This document shows positions 16,070-24,077 of a stretch of DNA of 64,000 bases, in pieces. Source of the stretch: a virus; the IMG/VR virus record IMGVR_UViG_3300032291_002405, positions 1 to 64,000 of that record; one strand, given 5' to 3'. Each line of letters opens with the position of its first letter. Position 1 is the stretch's first letter. The translations under genes were made by a program, and so were the position numbers. Under the pieces are notes generated by a model, which was given only the letters and a program-made list of their open reading frames with translations, searched no databases and was not told the origin of the DNA.

Positions 16070-16790
16070 ATATTGTATTTTGTTTTAATGTTTGTTGTAC
16101 AAATGAATTTATTTTTCTTTTAACAATTGGTAATATCGTTTCTTCCAAAGGAATAAAATCACTAATACTATTTTTAACTTTTAAAACAAAAATTGGGTGA
16201 TTAGGTTTTTTCTTCTCATATGGGTCATTAGATATTAGCTCAGGAATATTAATAGAATCTTTAGTTATTTTAATTTTCTTCAGTACCAATTTTTTTTCTT
16301 TTCTATTTCTTTTGAATTTTTTTAGTTCATATCGATATAAATAATTTTGATTATTATAATCAAAAAATACAAACCCTCTACCTCTTTTCAGCTCATCCTC
16401 ATTTTCAAGTAGTGCCAACCATAAAGATTCATAAATCGCAGACCATATCGATTTGGCAATTAAAAAATAGTCTCTAAATTTTTCTTCACCGTACTTTGCA
16501 ATTCTCTTATATTCAGTATAATCTTGTGGTAACATTTCTGGTATGTCAAAATATTCCAAATCTGAAATTAAAACTTCATCGTCAATATCTTCTAAATCGT
16601 ATTTTAGTTTAATATATTTGTCTTTTGAAGAAAGTGTTGAAAAACTTGCATAGTTTATCGAAATGTCTCTAAAGTGTGGGTATAACTTGAATTTGTCTAA
16701 ATCTTCTGCCGCCCTTTTAAAATATGCCAACATTTTATACTCATGGTATTCAAAATCCATAGGCTCATCAACCATCCAATCTGTTCTCAT
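16062..16790 (-). CDS. hypothetical protein
   Basis: 242 residues, helical N-terminal half, basic beta-rich C-terminal half (FVFFDYNNQNYLYRYELKK). No recognised motif, no signal or membrane segment. Coupled to the following 40-residue gene by an ATGAATAA overlap. Confidence 0.6.
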   Translation of the reverse strand: MRTDWMVDEPMDFEYHEYKMLAYFKRAAEDLDKFKLYPHFRDISINYASFSTLSSKDKYIKLKYDLEDIDDEVLISDLEYFDIPEMLPQDYTEYKRIAKYGEEKFRDYFLIAKSIWSAIYESLWLALLENEDELKRGRGFVFFDYNNQNYLYRYELKKFKRNRKEKKLVLKKIKITKDSINIPELISNDPYEKKKPNHPIFVLKVKNSISDFIPLEETILPIVKRKINSFVQQTLKQNTIYE

Positions 16791-16826
16791 ACCATCAATA
16801 TAAACATTTATTACACAACATAAATG

Positions 16827-18629
16827 TTAATTTGTTCTAACAATATAATAATCGGTTTCACCTATCTTCTCAACATCATATGACCCATCATACGAGTTTA
16901 ACGACACACCATATCCGTCAGAATCAACGACCCCATCTATAAGTTTATCTAAATTAACCATATTATTATTTTCTACCCATACCATATAATCAATACCAAC
17001 ATATTCCGCAACAAAAATTTTTGAATTTTCAGTATAAAATTTAACCTTATCGTCAATTATTCTATTTATCTCAGAATCGTCATATTCACCATCAGGATAA
17101 TCTTTAATTTCTTGAATTTCAGACTCAATTTCACTCAATCTTTCTTCAAGTTCATTAATTTTTTCATCAATTTCTTCTTCCAAATCTTCAGAATCATCAT
17201 CTAAATCATTCTTTTCTTCTTGTAAATTTCCTATTAGTTGGTGGATATTTCTTTCTTCTTCTTGTAATTTTAGAATTTCTTTTTCTTGATTTCGACTTAA
17301 CTCTTTATCTTCATCCTTAAGATAAACTTCGGGATTTTCTCTGATATCATAATCAAAGAATTCTCTAATGTAACTTTCAATGTCACTTTTATCAACATAA
17401 TTAAGAACAAATGATTGATTAAACCCTTCCAATCCAACATCATCTAAAAGATTTCTAACCGCTTCTTTTGAAGCATCATCGGCATCAGACTCGGTACCAA
17501 CCGCATATTCCGCGCCACCGTGTTGAAAAACAGTTAAACCATAATGAGTATAATCACCAGGTATTATTTCATATATGTCTTGTTTGGACTCAAGGGCTTC
17601 TATTTCTACTCCTAACTCTGAAATTCGATTAACAATATCTGTTAGTTCTTCAGGATTTTCAGCATTATTGTAAATTGTTTCCAATTCTTCCAATTCGTTT
17701 CTGAAGTTTTCCAATTGTAATTTTTCTTCTTCGGTTATAGGTTCAATTTCATTTTGACCTATTAAATATTGAAATAATGCATTCGCCTTTTCCGCCTCAT
17801 CACAATCACCACAATCTTCTAAATTCCATTCATCGGAATCTCTTCTTTCTTGTTGTTCCGCCCTAATTCTTGCCAATCTTGTTGCTTCTCTTTGTCTGTT
17901 TAATCTTTGTCTTTCAAGTTCAGCGGCATTTTTATCAGACCAAATCTTAATTTGTTCGGCATATGTTGAATTCAAATAAGACATAACTCTTGATAATATT
18001 TTTTCAAGTTTTTCTGTCCCAAACATCCAACCTGTCTTGAAAGAATCATCTACAGCATTGAAGTATGTTCTGTCCCCATCATATTTTTGTAACAATGCAA
18101 CTTTATATGTTGGGTCAGATGTTGATTTTGTTTTGTCAATGAAATAAAATAACTTTCCATCTTCATTGTACTTGTCAAAATAAGAACCTGATGATGTTGT
18201 ACACCATTTTGTACCTGCACCAAACTGACAAGACGCTTTATATGTTTTTGGCACAACAACTATCATTTTATCATCTTCATAAACAACATCAGCATCATCT
18301 ATTGTTTTAATTTCCCGTCTTACCTTATTATCATATTCTTTTAACGCATTTTTAAGCTCAGATAATGTTTTATATTGATTAATATCTTTTTGAGGTAAAT
18401 TAGAACCAATTGTTGAAAATTTGGTCAATAAATTAAATACAATACTCAAATCGTCTTCAAAATTTCTTGGATTAATAACATTACCCATAAAATCCAAATA
18501 CTTGTTATTACCAACTAGAGCTTCTGACTTGTCAACAATCTTATTAAGTTGTTCTTCTGAAAACTTTTTTGAAAATTTCTGTATAAAATTTTCTTTTCTA
18601 CCTTCTAATATTAAATTTACTAATGACAT
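16827..18629 (-). CDS. large WCT-domain protein with capsid-targeting-like N-terminus
   Basis: 600 residues. The start MSLVNLILEG contains I7-L8-E9/G10, a T4-type prohead-protease-like site. Residues about 110-200 hold a region I recognise only by pattern: KASCQFGAGTKWCTTSS (W142-C143-T144) followed by an aromatic FDKYNEDGKLFYFID. A charged helical stretch (about 235-350) and a strong coiled coil (about 435-510, Glu/Lys rich) separate it from a small C-terminal beta domain. The gene at 26042 has the same layout: targeting-like start, then WCT region. Class B box at 18646-18654. It may be a virion-packaged protein; the activity is unknown. Confidence 0.6.
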   Translation of the reverse strand: MSLVNLILEGRKENFIQKFSKKFSEEQLNKIVDKSEALVGNNKYLDFMGNVINPRNFEDDLSIVFNLLTKFSTIGSNLPQKDINQYKTLSELKNALKEYDNKVRREIKTIDDADVVYEDDKMIVVVPKTYKASCQFGAGTKWCTTSSGSYFDKYNEDGKLFYFIDKTKSTSDPTYKVALLQKYDGDRTYFNAVDDSFKTGWMFGTEKLEKILSRVMSYLNSTYAEQIKIWSDKNAAELERQRLNRQREATRLARIRAEQQERRDSDEWNLEDCGDCDEAEKANALFQYLIGQNEIEPITEEEKLQLENFRNELEELETIYNNAENPEELTDIVNRISELGVEIEALESKQDIYEIIPGDYTHYGLTVFQHGGAEYAVGTESDADDASKEAVRNLLDDVGLEGFNQSFVLNYVDKSDIESYIREFFDYDIRENPEVYLKDEDKELSRNQEKEILKLQEEERNIHQLIGNLQEEKNDLDDDSEDLEEEIDEKINELEERLSEIESEIQEIKDYPDGEYDDSEINRIIDDKVKFYTENSKIFVAEYVGIDYMVWVENNNMVNLDKLIDGVVDSDGYGVSLNSYDGSYDVEKIGETDYYIVRTN

Positions 18630-18645
18630 TATTTTTATATTTTAA

Positions 18646-18654
18646 TTATAAATA
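18646..18654 (-). promoter_or_regulatory. class B box TATTTATAA
   Basis: TATTTATAA on the minus strand, 16 bp before the ATG at 18629. Confidence 0.35.
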
Positions 18655-18724
18655 TTCAACACATAACAATATAAAAATTATATTGAATATTTATAATATA
18701 TAAACCATTTAATTATTTTAAATT

Positions 18725-18856
18725 ATGAGCGGATGCGGATGTAAAGGTACAAAACCAACACAACCAACACAACCAACAACACAAACAACAAACGAAGCGG
18801 TTTCAAAGGCGGTGAAAAAAACCGTTGAGAAGTATTATCAGAATGTTAAAAAATAA
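18725..18856 (+). CDS. small Cys/Thr/Gln-rich protein
   Basis: 43 residues from the ATG at 18725: MSGCGCKG, a Pro-Thr-Gln repeat (residues 11-22), then a basic amphipathic helix (EAVSKAVKKTVEKYY). Too short for most gene callers, but it is followed after 18 bp by a perfect terminator and fills an otherwise empty gap. Function unknown. Confidence 0.6.
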   Translation: MSGCGCKGTKPTQPTQPTTQTTNEAVSKAVKKTVEKYYQNVKK

Positions 18857-18874
18857 AACTTTGTTGGTGGTATC

Positions 18875-18900
18875 AAAAGGGAAGTAAATTCTTCCCTTTT
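18875..18900 (+). terminator. intrinsic terminator
   Basis: AAAAGGGAAG (18875-18884) pairs perfectly with CTTCCCTTTT (18891-18900), followed by more Ts. It ends the small gene at 18725 just before the class B box of the next gene. Confidence 0.8.
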
Positions 18901-18904
18901 TTTA

Positions 18905-18913
18905 TATTTATAA
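18905..18913 (+). promoter_or_regulatory. class B box TATTTATAA
   Basis: TATTTATAA, 4 bp before the ATG at 18918 and directly after a terminator, so a new transcript must start about here. This is the strongest positional argument that class B is a promoter. Confidence 0.5.
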
Positions 18914-18917
18914 AAAT

Positions 18918-19952
18918 ATGGATTTAGAACAAATTATATATGATAATGATAGTAGTGAATTATTAGACGTTATTAAAAAGTATTTCAATAATGACGGTGA
19001 ATTCTTTTTTCAACATTTGATGGATGAAAATCTAATTCCTTCAGATAAAGTCAGTCAAGCATTATTTGATGTTTTTCCAAATGAGTACATTTATTATTTA
19101 ATTAAACAAAAAAAATATGAAATTGTTAAACAGTTTTTCGCATCTAACGTTAGTGATATTGAATATAAAGATGGTCGATATTATTTAGAGATTGTTGATG
19201 TGTCTGAATTACACAAATTATTTCACAAAGATAATAAAGATTTTGTTGAAGAAGTGTTAAAAGATGATTATTACTATGATAGTTATCATCATGATAAATA
19301 CTCAATTTACGATTTATTAGGTGATTTAAACGATAAAAATAAATCAAAATTGATTGAGCTAATTAAAGAATCCTCACTTAATCGTAACATACAATTTGAC
19401 GGGATTTCAGCGTTAATTGAATCTTTTATAGATTCTGATGGTTCCGATGATTCTTCATTTATATTAACAGGAGAAAGATTAAACGAAATCATAAGTAATG
19501 ATGAGTTATCAGGTTTAATTGAAAATAGTCCTGATTTAATTGATTGGTACTCCACATTAAATAGTTCGTATAATCAAGCCTATGATTATGCAATGACTGA
19601 TGAAATACATGAAAAAATATATGGAGCTCTTAAAGATTTTTTTCACATACCAAAAGGTGAAAATTTGGGTACATATACAACCAAAAAAGTTTACAATTAC
19701 AAAAATGAAGTAAGAGATGTCGAAGTTTTATTAATCGATATTACAGATTTATTAATATCGTACATTAAAGAATCAGTTATGCTTGAACTTAATAATTGGT
19801 ATGATACCGAATTGATTATGGGATATCATGGTTCCTTGTCCGATTTCTTATACGATTACTTTAGTATTTCAAGGATGAATTTGGATTATGTATATCCTGA
19901 TAATTCAGCAGTAGTAGAATATTACAACCAAATTTTTAGTGATAATAATTAA
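18918..19952 (+). CDS. hypothetical acidic protein
   Basis: 344 residues, very acidic and Tyr/Asp rich. The first 150 residues look like short paired helices (ELLDVIKKYFNN, EIVKQFFAS, LIELIKESS) reminiscent of helical repeats, but no ankyrin signature is present. No signal or membrane segment. Transcribed from its own class B element. Confidence 0.55.
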   Translation: MDLEQIIYDNDSSELLDVIKKYFNNDGEFFFQHLMDENLIPSDKVSQALFDVFPNEYIYYLIKQKKYEIVKQFFASNVSDIEYKDGRYYLEIVDVSELHKLFHKDNKDFVEEVLKDDYYYDSYHHDKYSIYDLLGDLNDKNKSKLIELIKESSLNRNIQFDGISALIESFIDSDGSDDSSFILTGERLNEIISNDELSGLIENSPDLIDWYSTLNSSYNQAYDYAMTDEIHEKIYGALKDFFHIPKGENLGTYTTKKVYNYKNEVRDVEVLLIDITDLLISYIKESVMLELNNWYDTELIMGYHGSLSDFLYDYFSISRMNLDYVYPDNSAVVEYYNQIFSDNN

Positions 19953-19989
19953 TATTTAACTATTCAAATAAGTTTATTACATTTAGTAC

Positions 19990-20856
19990 ATGTCAAATGA
20001 AAATTTACAGTACAATGCTTATTATGGTAATAATTTATGTAATTTATTAGCAAACTCAATTGTTGAAAACATAAAATCTTCGGACCCAAAATTATATATC
20101 AATATTTCAGTAACCAACGTGAATAGTTTTTTCATGGTATGTGGTGAAACAGAATACAAGGAACAAATTAATTTCACATCACTTTTTACTGATGTGATGG
20201 ATTTAATACCGAAACCAATGCAAACTATGGTTAAAGTTTTTGATTTGGTTGTCTATGGTGTTGAAAGAAAAAAAGAAACTATCTTATATAAAGAAACATT
20301 TTCAAAATACAGTAAGAATCTTAAAGAAAATTATAATGATATTAAACTACTTGATAGTTTATCACATAGTGGTTTGTTTTGTAATTTACAACACTTTGAC
20401 AAAAAAACCTTTATTCAGATTATTTCTAATGATAATGGTGTTGATAATCCAAATGGATTTGAATCCATGGATTTAACAAACAAGGTTTTTAAATCTGAAG
20501 ACATTTATGGAAAAGACTTATATAGTGTTAAATATATTTACATGTTATTTAGGTATATCGCATACACATTATTTGAGTCCAATCTTTGTAAAAATGTTGA
20601 ATTGTTAATTAACACTAATGCCAGTATCCACGACATATCACATGAAACAATTGGTTTTTCAGTTAATTCTGATTCTTTAATTACCAATAAGGAATGGGTT
20701 GAAAGTTTAATATTGGATATATTCACATTTGAACCTGAAAAGGTTATTCAAGAACTAAACTTGGATACTTATGATTTTTCAAAAGAAATAATATTAAAAG
20801 AAGATACATATCCTTGGATGTTACGTGATAAATTGAAAGATATTGTGTTGGTTTAA
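19990..20856 (+). CDS. divergent SAM-synthetase (MetK)-like protein
   Basis: 288 residues against about 385-400 for MetK. By eye, the N-terminal NNLCNLLANSIVENI followed by SSDPKLYINISVTN and CGET parallels the MetK segment with DK-DQISDA, DP and the GE-containing strand. The C-terminal FTFEPEKVIQELNLD and DTYPWMLRDKLKDI parallel the MetK FDLRP and FPWEKTDK segments. The GHPDK methionine loop and GGGAFSGKD phosphate loop are missing, so catalysis is unlikely. It could bind or modulate host MetK, or be a structural relic. Family assignment is tentative. Confidence 0.45.
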   Translation: MSNENLQYNAYYGNNLCNLLANSIVENIKSSDPKLYINISVTNVNSFFMVCGETEYKEQINFTSLFTDVMDLIPKPMQTMVKVFDLVVYGVERKKETILYKETFSKYSKNLKENYNDIKLLDSLSHSGLFCNLQHFDKKTFIQIISNDNGVDNPNGFESMDLTNKVFKSEDIYGKDLYSVKYIYMLFRYIAYTLFESNLCKNVELLINTNASIHDISHETIGFSVNSDSLITNKEWVESLILDIFTFEPEKVIQELNLDTYDFSKEIILKEDTYPWMLRDKLKDIVLV

Positions 20857-21380
20857 ACTCTTTTGGAGTACCCCACCACTTGATAAAAATCTTTCTTACC
20901 TTCGCAATAATCTCGAACCAATTCTAACAAGGTTTTAAACATGAAAGCACCTGTTGTTTGTTTCTCATTAATTGAAAACAACTCAATAAATGCTGTTAGC
21001 GTTTCTAATGAATAGTATCCGTGTCCCTGTAATGTTTGATACTTAGTTGACATCTTAGTTGGATACTTTAAAACATACGATAATCTTTCATCTAAGGACT
21101 TAAAAGGTGATAAGTTATCGTAGATATCAATAAGTCCATTTACGAACCGTAGAGTGTCTGTTTTGTTGACATCCGCCTTAACCAATAAATCAACTATCCA
21201 ATGAGTATGACTAGGTGTACGTAATCGTTTACCTTCCTCTTTATACTTAAGAATGAAATCAAGTTCAGGATTTTCACCACGGAAGCCCTGATAAATAGCA
21301 ATTTCAGTTACAGAATCTATTTTCCAATATTTGATTGGTGTATAATTAATCCCTTTCTTGGTGTAGTTTAGATGTTTCAT
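20853..21380 (-). CDS. hypothetical protein
   Basis: 175 residues, helical, with conserved-looking TPSHTHWIVDLLVKA and GHGYYSLETL. Family not recognised. It converges with the MetK-like gene (4 bp overlap) and lies 5 bp downstream of a methyltransferase gene, so it is probably the last gene of the nuclease-methyltransferase operon. Confidence 0.55.
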   Translation of the reverse strand: MKHLNYTKKGINYTPIKYWKIDSVTEIAIYQGFRGENPELDFILKYKEEGKRLRTPSHTHWIVDLLVKADVNKTDTLRFVNGLIDIYDNLSPFKSLDERLSYVLKYPTKMSTKYQTLQGHGYYSLETLTAFIELFSINEKQTTGAFMFKTLLELVRDYCEGKKDFYQVVGYSKRV

Positions 21381-21385
21381 TCTAT

Positions 21386-22093
21386 TTAATTAAGTATTTT
21401 TTCTACCAAATCCATATATTTTTCATCAATTTCAATACCAATAAAATCTCTTTCCAATTTTTTTGAGACTAAAGCTGAAGTACCTGACCCTAAAAAAGGG
21501 TCTAAAACTAAATCGTTTTTTTCCGTTGTTAGTAAGATACAATTTTCAACTAATTTTTGTGGAAATGGCGCAGGATGATTACTATTTCTATCAGGGTTTA
21601 TAGTCCAAACTTCGGATTGGTACTCTTTAGAAATATTTTCTTTAAAAACTTTTGGTTTTGATTTAGTCAACCAATAAATGTGTTCAGTACATGGTAATAA
21701 AACATCTTTCCTAATATTTGGACTAGATAATCGATTCCAAATAATTAACTGATAAACATCTAACTCAGATTTACTGATAAAATCAGTAGGTAAATATAAC
21801 TTATTTTTGTGTCTTCTAGCCTTATGATTAAAAAAAATTGACCCATCAGGTTTTATAATTCTTTTCATTTCGTTCAGAACATCAATCATCCATTTATGAT
21901 AGTCTTCCTCAGATAAATCGTCTCCGTAAGAATCGTAATCAATATTGAACTTTTTCCATACTTGGTTACCAGGTTTAACTTTACCAATTAATCCTTTTTT
22001 ATTGTACGGTGGAGATGTAACAATACATGAAATAGTATCTGAAGGTATACCCCTCATCACATCCAAACAATCACCTAATCGTAAATCAATCAT
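21386..22093 (-). CDS. site-specific DNA methyltransferase (TSPPY type)
   Basis: 235 residues. Beta-class order: catalytic TSPPYN (26-31) followed by SAM-binding DPFLGSGTSALV near the C-terminus. This arrangement is typical of N4-cytosine methyltransferases of type II systems, though N6-adenine is possible. The upstream gene (30 bp away) has a PD-(D/E)xK-like pattern, so the two may form a restriction-modification pair. Confidence 0.85.
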   Translation of the reverse strand: MIDLRLGDCLDVMRGIPSDTISCIVTSPPYNKKGLIGKVKPGNQVWKKFNIDYDSYGDDLSEEDYHKWMIDVLNEMKRIIKPDGSIFFNHKARRHKNKLYLPTDFISKSELDVYQLIIWNRLSSPNIRKDVLLPCTEHIYWLTKSKPKVFKENISKEYQSEVWTINPDRNSNHPAPFPQKLVENCILLTTEKNDLVLDPFLGSGTSALVSKKLERDFIGIEIDEKYMDLVEKILN

Positions 22094-22123
22094 AATTAAA
22101 ATATAATCAAGTTTATTAAAATA

Positions 22124-22867
22124 TCAATTGATGAACAGTTGATAAATTTTTTCAAAGTTGTGGTGAAATTGCAATCCACCCTGATGATATTGAAGATGTC
22201 CGAAAGGAAGTTGAATGGTTGTTCCCCCATTTTTGGTTCCCTTGATAACCTTTTGACCACAACAATTGGAGATGATTTCTTCAATTTCAAATTTTTGGTC
22301 AATGAAATTCTCACCAAGTGAATTCTTGTACCAAAGAACTGACGCCCAATCTTCAGGATTTTTAGCCCATCCTCGTTTGAAAACAATTTCCGCAATTCGG
22401 CAAATGTTATCTTCCATCCAAGAAATGAATTCATTCAAAGAATCCAAATCGTATTTCTCCAAAGTCTCAATTGTCAATGTTTTTCTCCTGAGTTCAGTTC
22501 TTCTAACTTTGGGATTTGGGTGAATATAATCATTGGAGTGAAGAATTTCATCAATAGAGTCATAACCACCAAACAAAAGAAAGAAAACTTTTTTAACATT
22601 TTCAGGAATCTCACCATAAATGGATTCGTAACCTTCAATCCATCTGTTAACTTTATTCATATGAACTTGACCACCAAGTGATTTTTTCAAGCTAAGGTTG
22701 TATGGTCCATAAATGTCTGATTTTGGAGGAGTTTTGTCGTCAAAAACTGATTCAACTTTTTTCTTAGAAATTGAGAACCCAAAACCAAGTTCATTACAAA
22801 TAAACTCCTCATTCAAGTGACCTGTTTTTTTAGCCTTTAACCAACTTTTACTTCTTTTTGATTTCAT
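22124..22867 (-). CDS. candidate PD-(D/E)xK restriction-type endonuclease
   Basis: 247 residues. KSDIYG followed by LSLKK (D51, then S59-L60-K61) has the spacing of a PD-(D/E)xK core, with Ser in place of the usual acidic residue before x-Lys as in some restriction enzymes; E20/E21 could supply the helix acidic residue. The C-terminal GGTTIQLPFG and LQFHHN look like a conserved terminal strand pair. Located 30 bp upstream of a TSPPY methyltransferase in the same direction. Restriction of competing or host DNA is inferred; another nuclease role is possible. Confidence 0.5.
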   Translation of the reverse strand: MKSKRSKSWLKAKKTGHLNEEFICNELGFGFSISKKKVESVFDDKTPPKSDIYGPYNLSLKKSLGGQVHMNKVNRWIEGYESIYGEIPENVKKVFFLLFGGYDSIDEILHSNDYIHPNPKVRRTELRRKTLTIETLEKYDLDSLNEFISWMEDNICRIAEIVFKRGWAKNPEDWASVLWYKNSLGENFIDQKFEIEEIISNCCGQKVIKGTKNGGTTIQLPFGHLQYHQGGLQFHHNFEKIYQLFIN

Positions 22868-22908
22868 AGTGATACTAAGATAAGAATAAATATTTACATT
22901 AAAAAGAA

Positions 22909-22931
22909 ACCCCCAACTTTTGGTTGGAGGT
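22909..22931 (-). terminator. intrinsic terminator after the glutaredoxin gene
   Basis: ACCTCCAAC/GTTGGGGGT hairpin (one G-T pair) followed by TTCTTTTT on the minus strand. A second hairpin just upstream (CATAGG/CCTATG, 22936-22954) makes a two-stem 3' UTR. Confidence 0.75.
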
Positions 22932-22968
22932 CGGACATAGGATACTACCCTATGTGGGGTACAATATT

Positions 22969-23253
22969 TTATTTCAAGAATTCTTTAATCAAAATAATCG
23001 CTTCTTCCAAATCATTAAAGTCCCTGTCAGGGGCAATTGCAAAATGCCGGTTAACTTTATTATTATCAATGTCAACACATAAAAATGCTGGAACGAATTC
23101 GTTATCATCTACTAACTTAACAAATTCATCATATTCATCTTTATATTCATCAATATCTTTAACTTCATAATCAATATTTTCAGAATCCAACATTGATTTC
23201 ATATCCTGACAATGTGGACATCCTTCCATTGAAAATAGATAAACCTTAATCAT
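22969..23253 (-). CDS. glutaredoxin-like protein
   Basis: 94 residues, full length for glutaredoxin. Redox-active C12-P-H-C15 follows the first strand (IKVYLFSMEG), and FVPAFLCVD carries the cis-proline. It likely transfers electrons to ribonucleotide reductase or other phage disulfides. Overlaps the upstream thioredoxin gene by 8 bp and ends at a strong terminator. Confidence 0.85.
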   Translation of the reverse strand: MIKVYLFSMEGCPHCQDMKSMLDSENIDYEVKDIDEYKDEYDEFVKLVDDNEFVPAFLCVDIDNNKVNRHFAIAPDRDFNDLEEAIILIKEFLK

Positions 23254-23569
23254 TCATTAACATATTTGTCATTTCTTTTATTTGACTTTCATTCAGTAAC
23301 CCTGTTTTAGTCATGATTTCAACCCCCTCATTAAACACTTTAATTGTTGGTATCGATTTAATACCTAATGATAATACGAAATCTCGATTGTTATCGATAT
23401 CCATTGTATATAGTTGAATTTCAGAGTTATCATCTCTAAAATCTTTGGCGATTTTTTCAAATGTCGGTTTCATAATTCGGCATGGTCCACACCATAATCC
23501 ATGAAAGTCTACAATTAATTTTTCACCATTTTTAATTTTTTCTTTTAATTCTTCAGTTGTTATTTCCAT
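23246..23569 (-). CDS. thioredoxin
   Basis: 107 residues, typical thioredoxin length. Active site W26-C27-G-P-C30 and cis-proline P74 (SIPTIKVF) are intact. It probably reduces ribonucleotide reductase or serves the phage replication machinery. Overlaps glutaredoxin by 8 bp and adjoins the 109-residue gene upstream. Confidence 0.9.
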   Translation of the reverse strand: MEITTEELKEKIKNGEKLIVDFHGLWCGPCRIMKPTFEKIAKDFRDDNSEIQLYTMDIDNNRDFVLSLGIKSIPTIKVFNEGVEIMTKTGLLNESQIKEMTNMLMND

Positions 23570-23899
23570 TTACTCTTCAAATTTGATTTTATGTTTTTTT
23601 AATAGTGTTGACGCAATTAAGACCGAATCTTTAGTTTCTGAATTGTATAACAAAAACATTTCATATCCGTCAATACCTGACTTTAAATAAATATCATATT
23701 CAGGTGTTTTATAATACGCCTCTTGGGTCTTTCCTTCTGAATTCACAATCTCAAAAAAAGGTTTGTTTTTTCCTGTTAATTCAAATACAGAATCAGTAAC
23801 AAACCCAAAATCCCATACAGACGGGACCGGTTTTGATTTACCAACACACCACAGGTCGATAACATATTTTGGTAATATAAAATTATCATTTAGTTCCAT
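23570..23899 (-). CDS. hypothetical protein
   Basis: 109 residues, beta-rich, with KTPEYDIYLKSGIDGYEMF in the middle. Family not recognised. It abuts the thioredoxin start without spacing, so it is in the same operon. Confidence 0.55.
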   Translation of the reverse strand: MELNDNFILPKYVIDLWCVGKSKPVPSVWDFGFVTDSVFELTGKNKPFFEIVNSEGKTQEAYYKTPEYDIYLKSGIDGYEMFLLYNSETKDSVLIASTLLKKHKIKFEE

Positions 23900-23910
23900 G
23901 ATGTTTAAAA

Positions 23911-24054
23911 TTACCTTCCTTGTCCTCTGTATTTTTTAAAATAATTTTTAGATTTTTTGTTGTTGGATGTTTTTGTTTTAGAATGAATTCCAGGTCTTAT
24001 TACTTTAGAACCCGAACCATTTCTTGATGTGTTTGATGATGTTATTTTTGCCAT
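23911..24054 (-). CDS. small basic protein
   Basis: 47 residues from the ATG at 24054 (MAKITSSNTSRNGSGSK...). Ser/Asn/Lys-rich with a basic tail ending in KKYRGQGR. I recall similar tiny basic proteins in other Bacteroidetes phages but cannot name a family. Nucleic-acid binding is plausible from charge only. Confidence 0.55.
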   Translation of the reverse strand: MAKITSSNTSRNGSGSKVIRPGIHSKTKTSNNKKSKNYFKKYRGQGR

Positions 24055-24077
24055 ATGATTAATATAATTATAATATT

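Noticed and set aside
22096-22523. Overlapping frames on both strands in the nuclease gene.
   Set aside because: The 247-residue frame has coherent protein features and correct spacing to its neighbours; the others do not.
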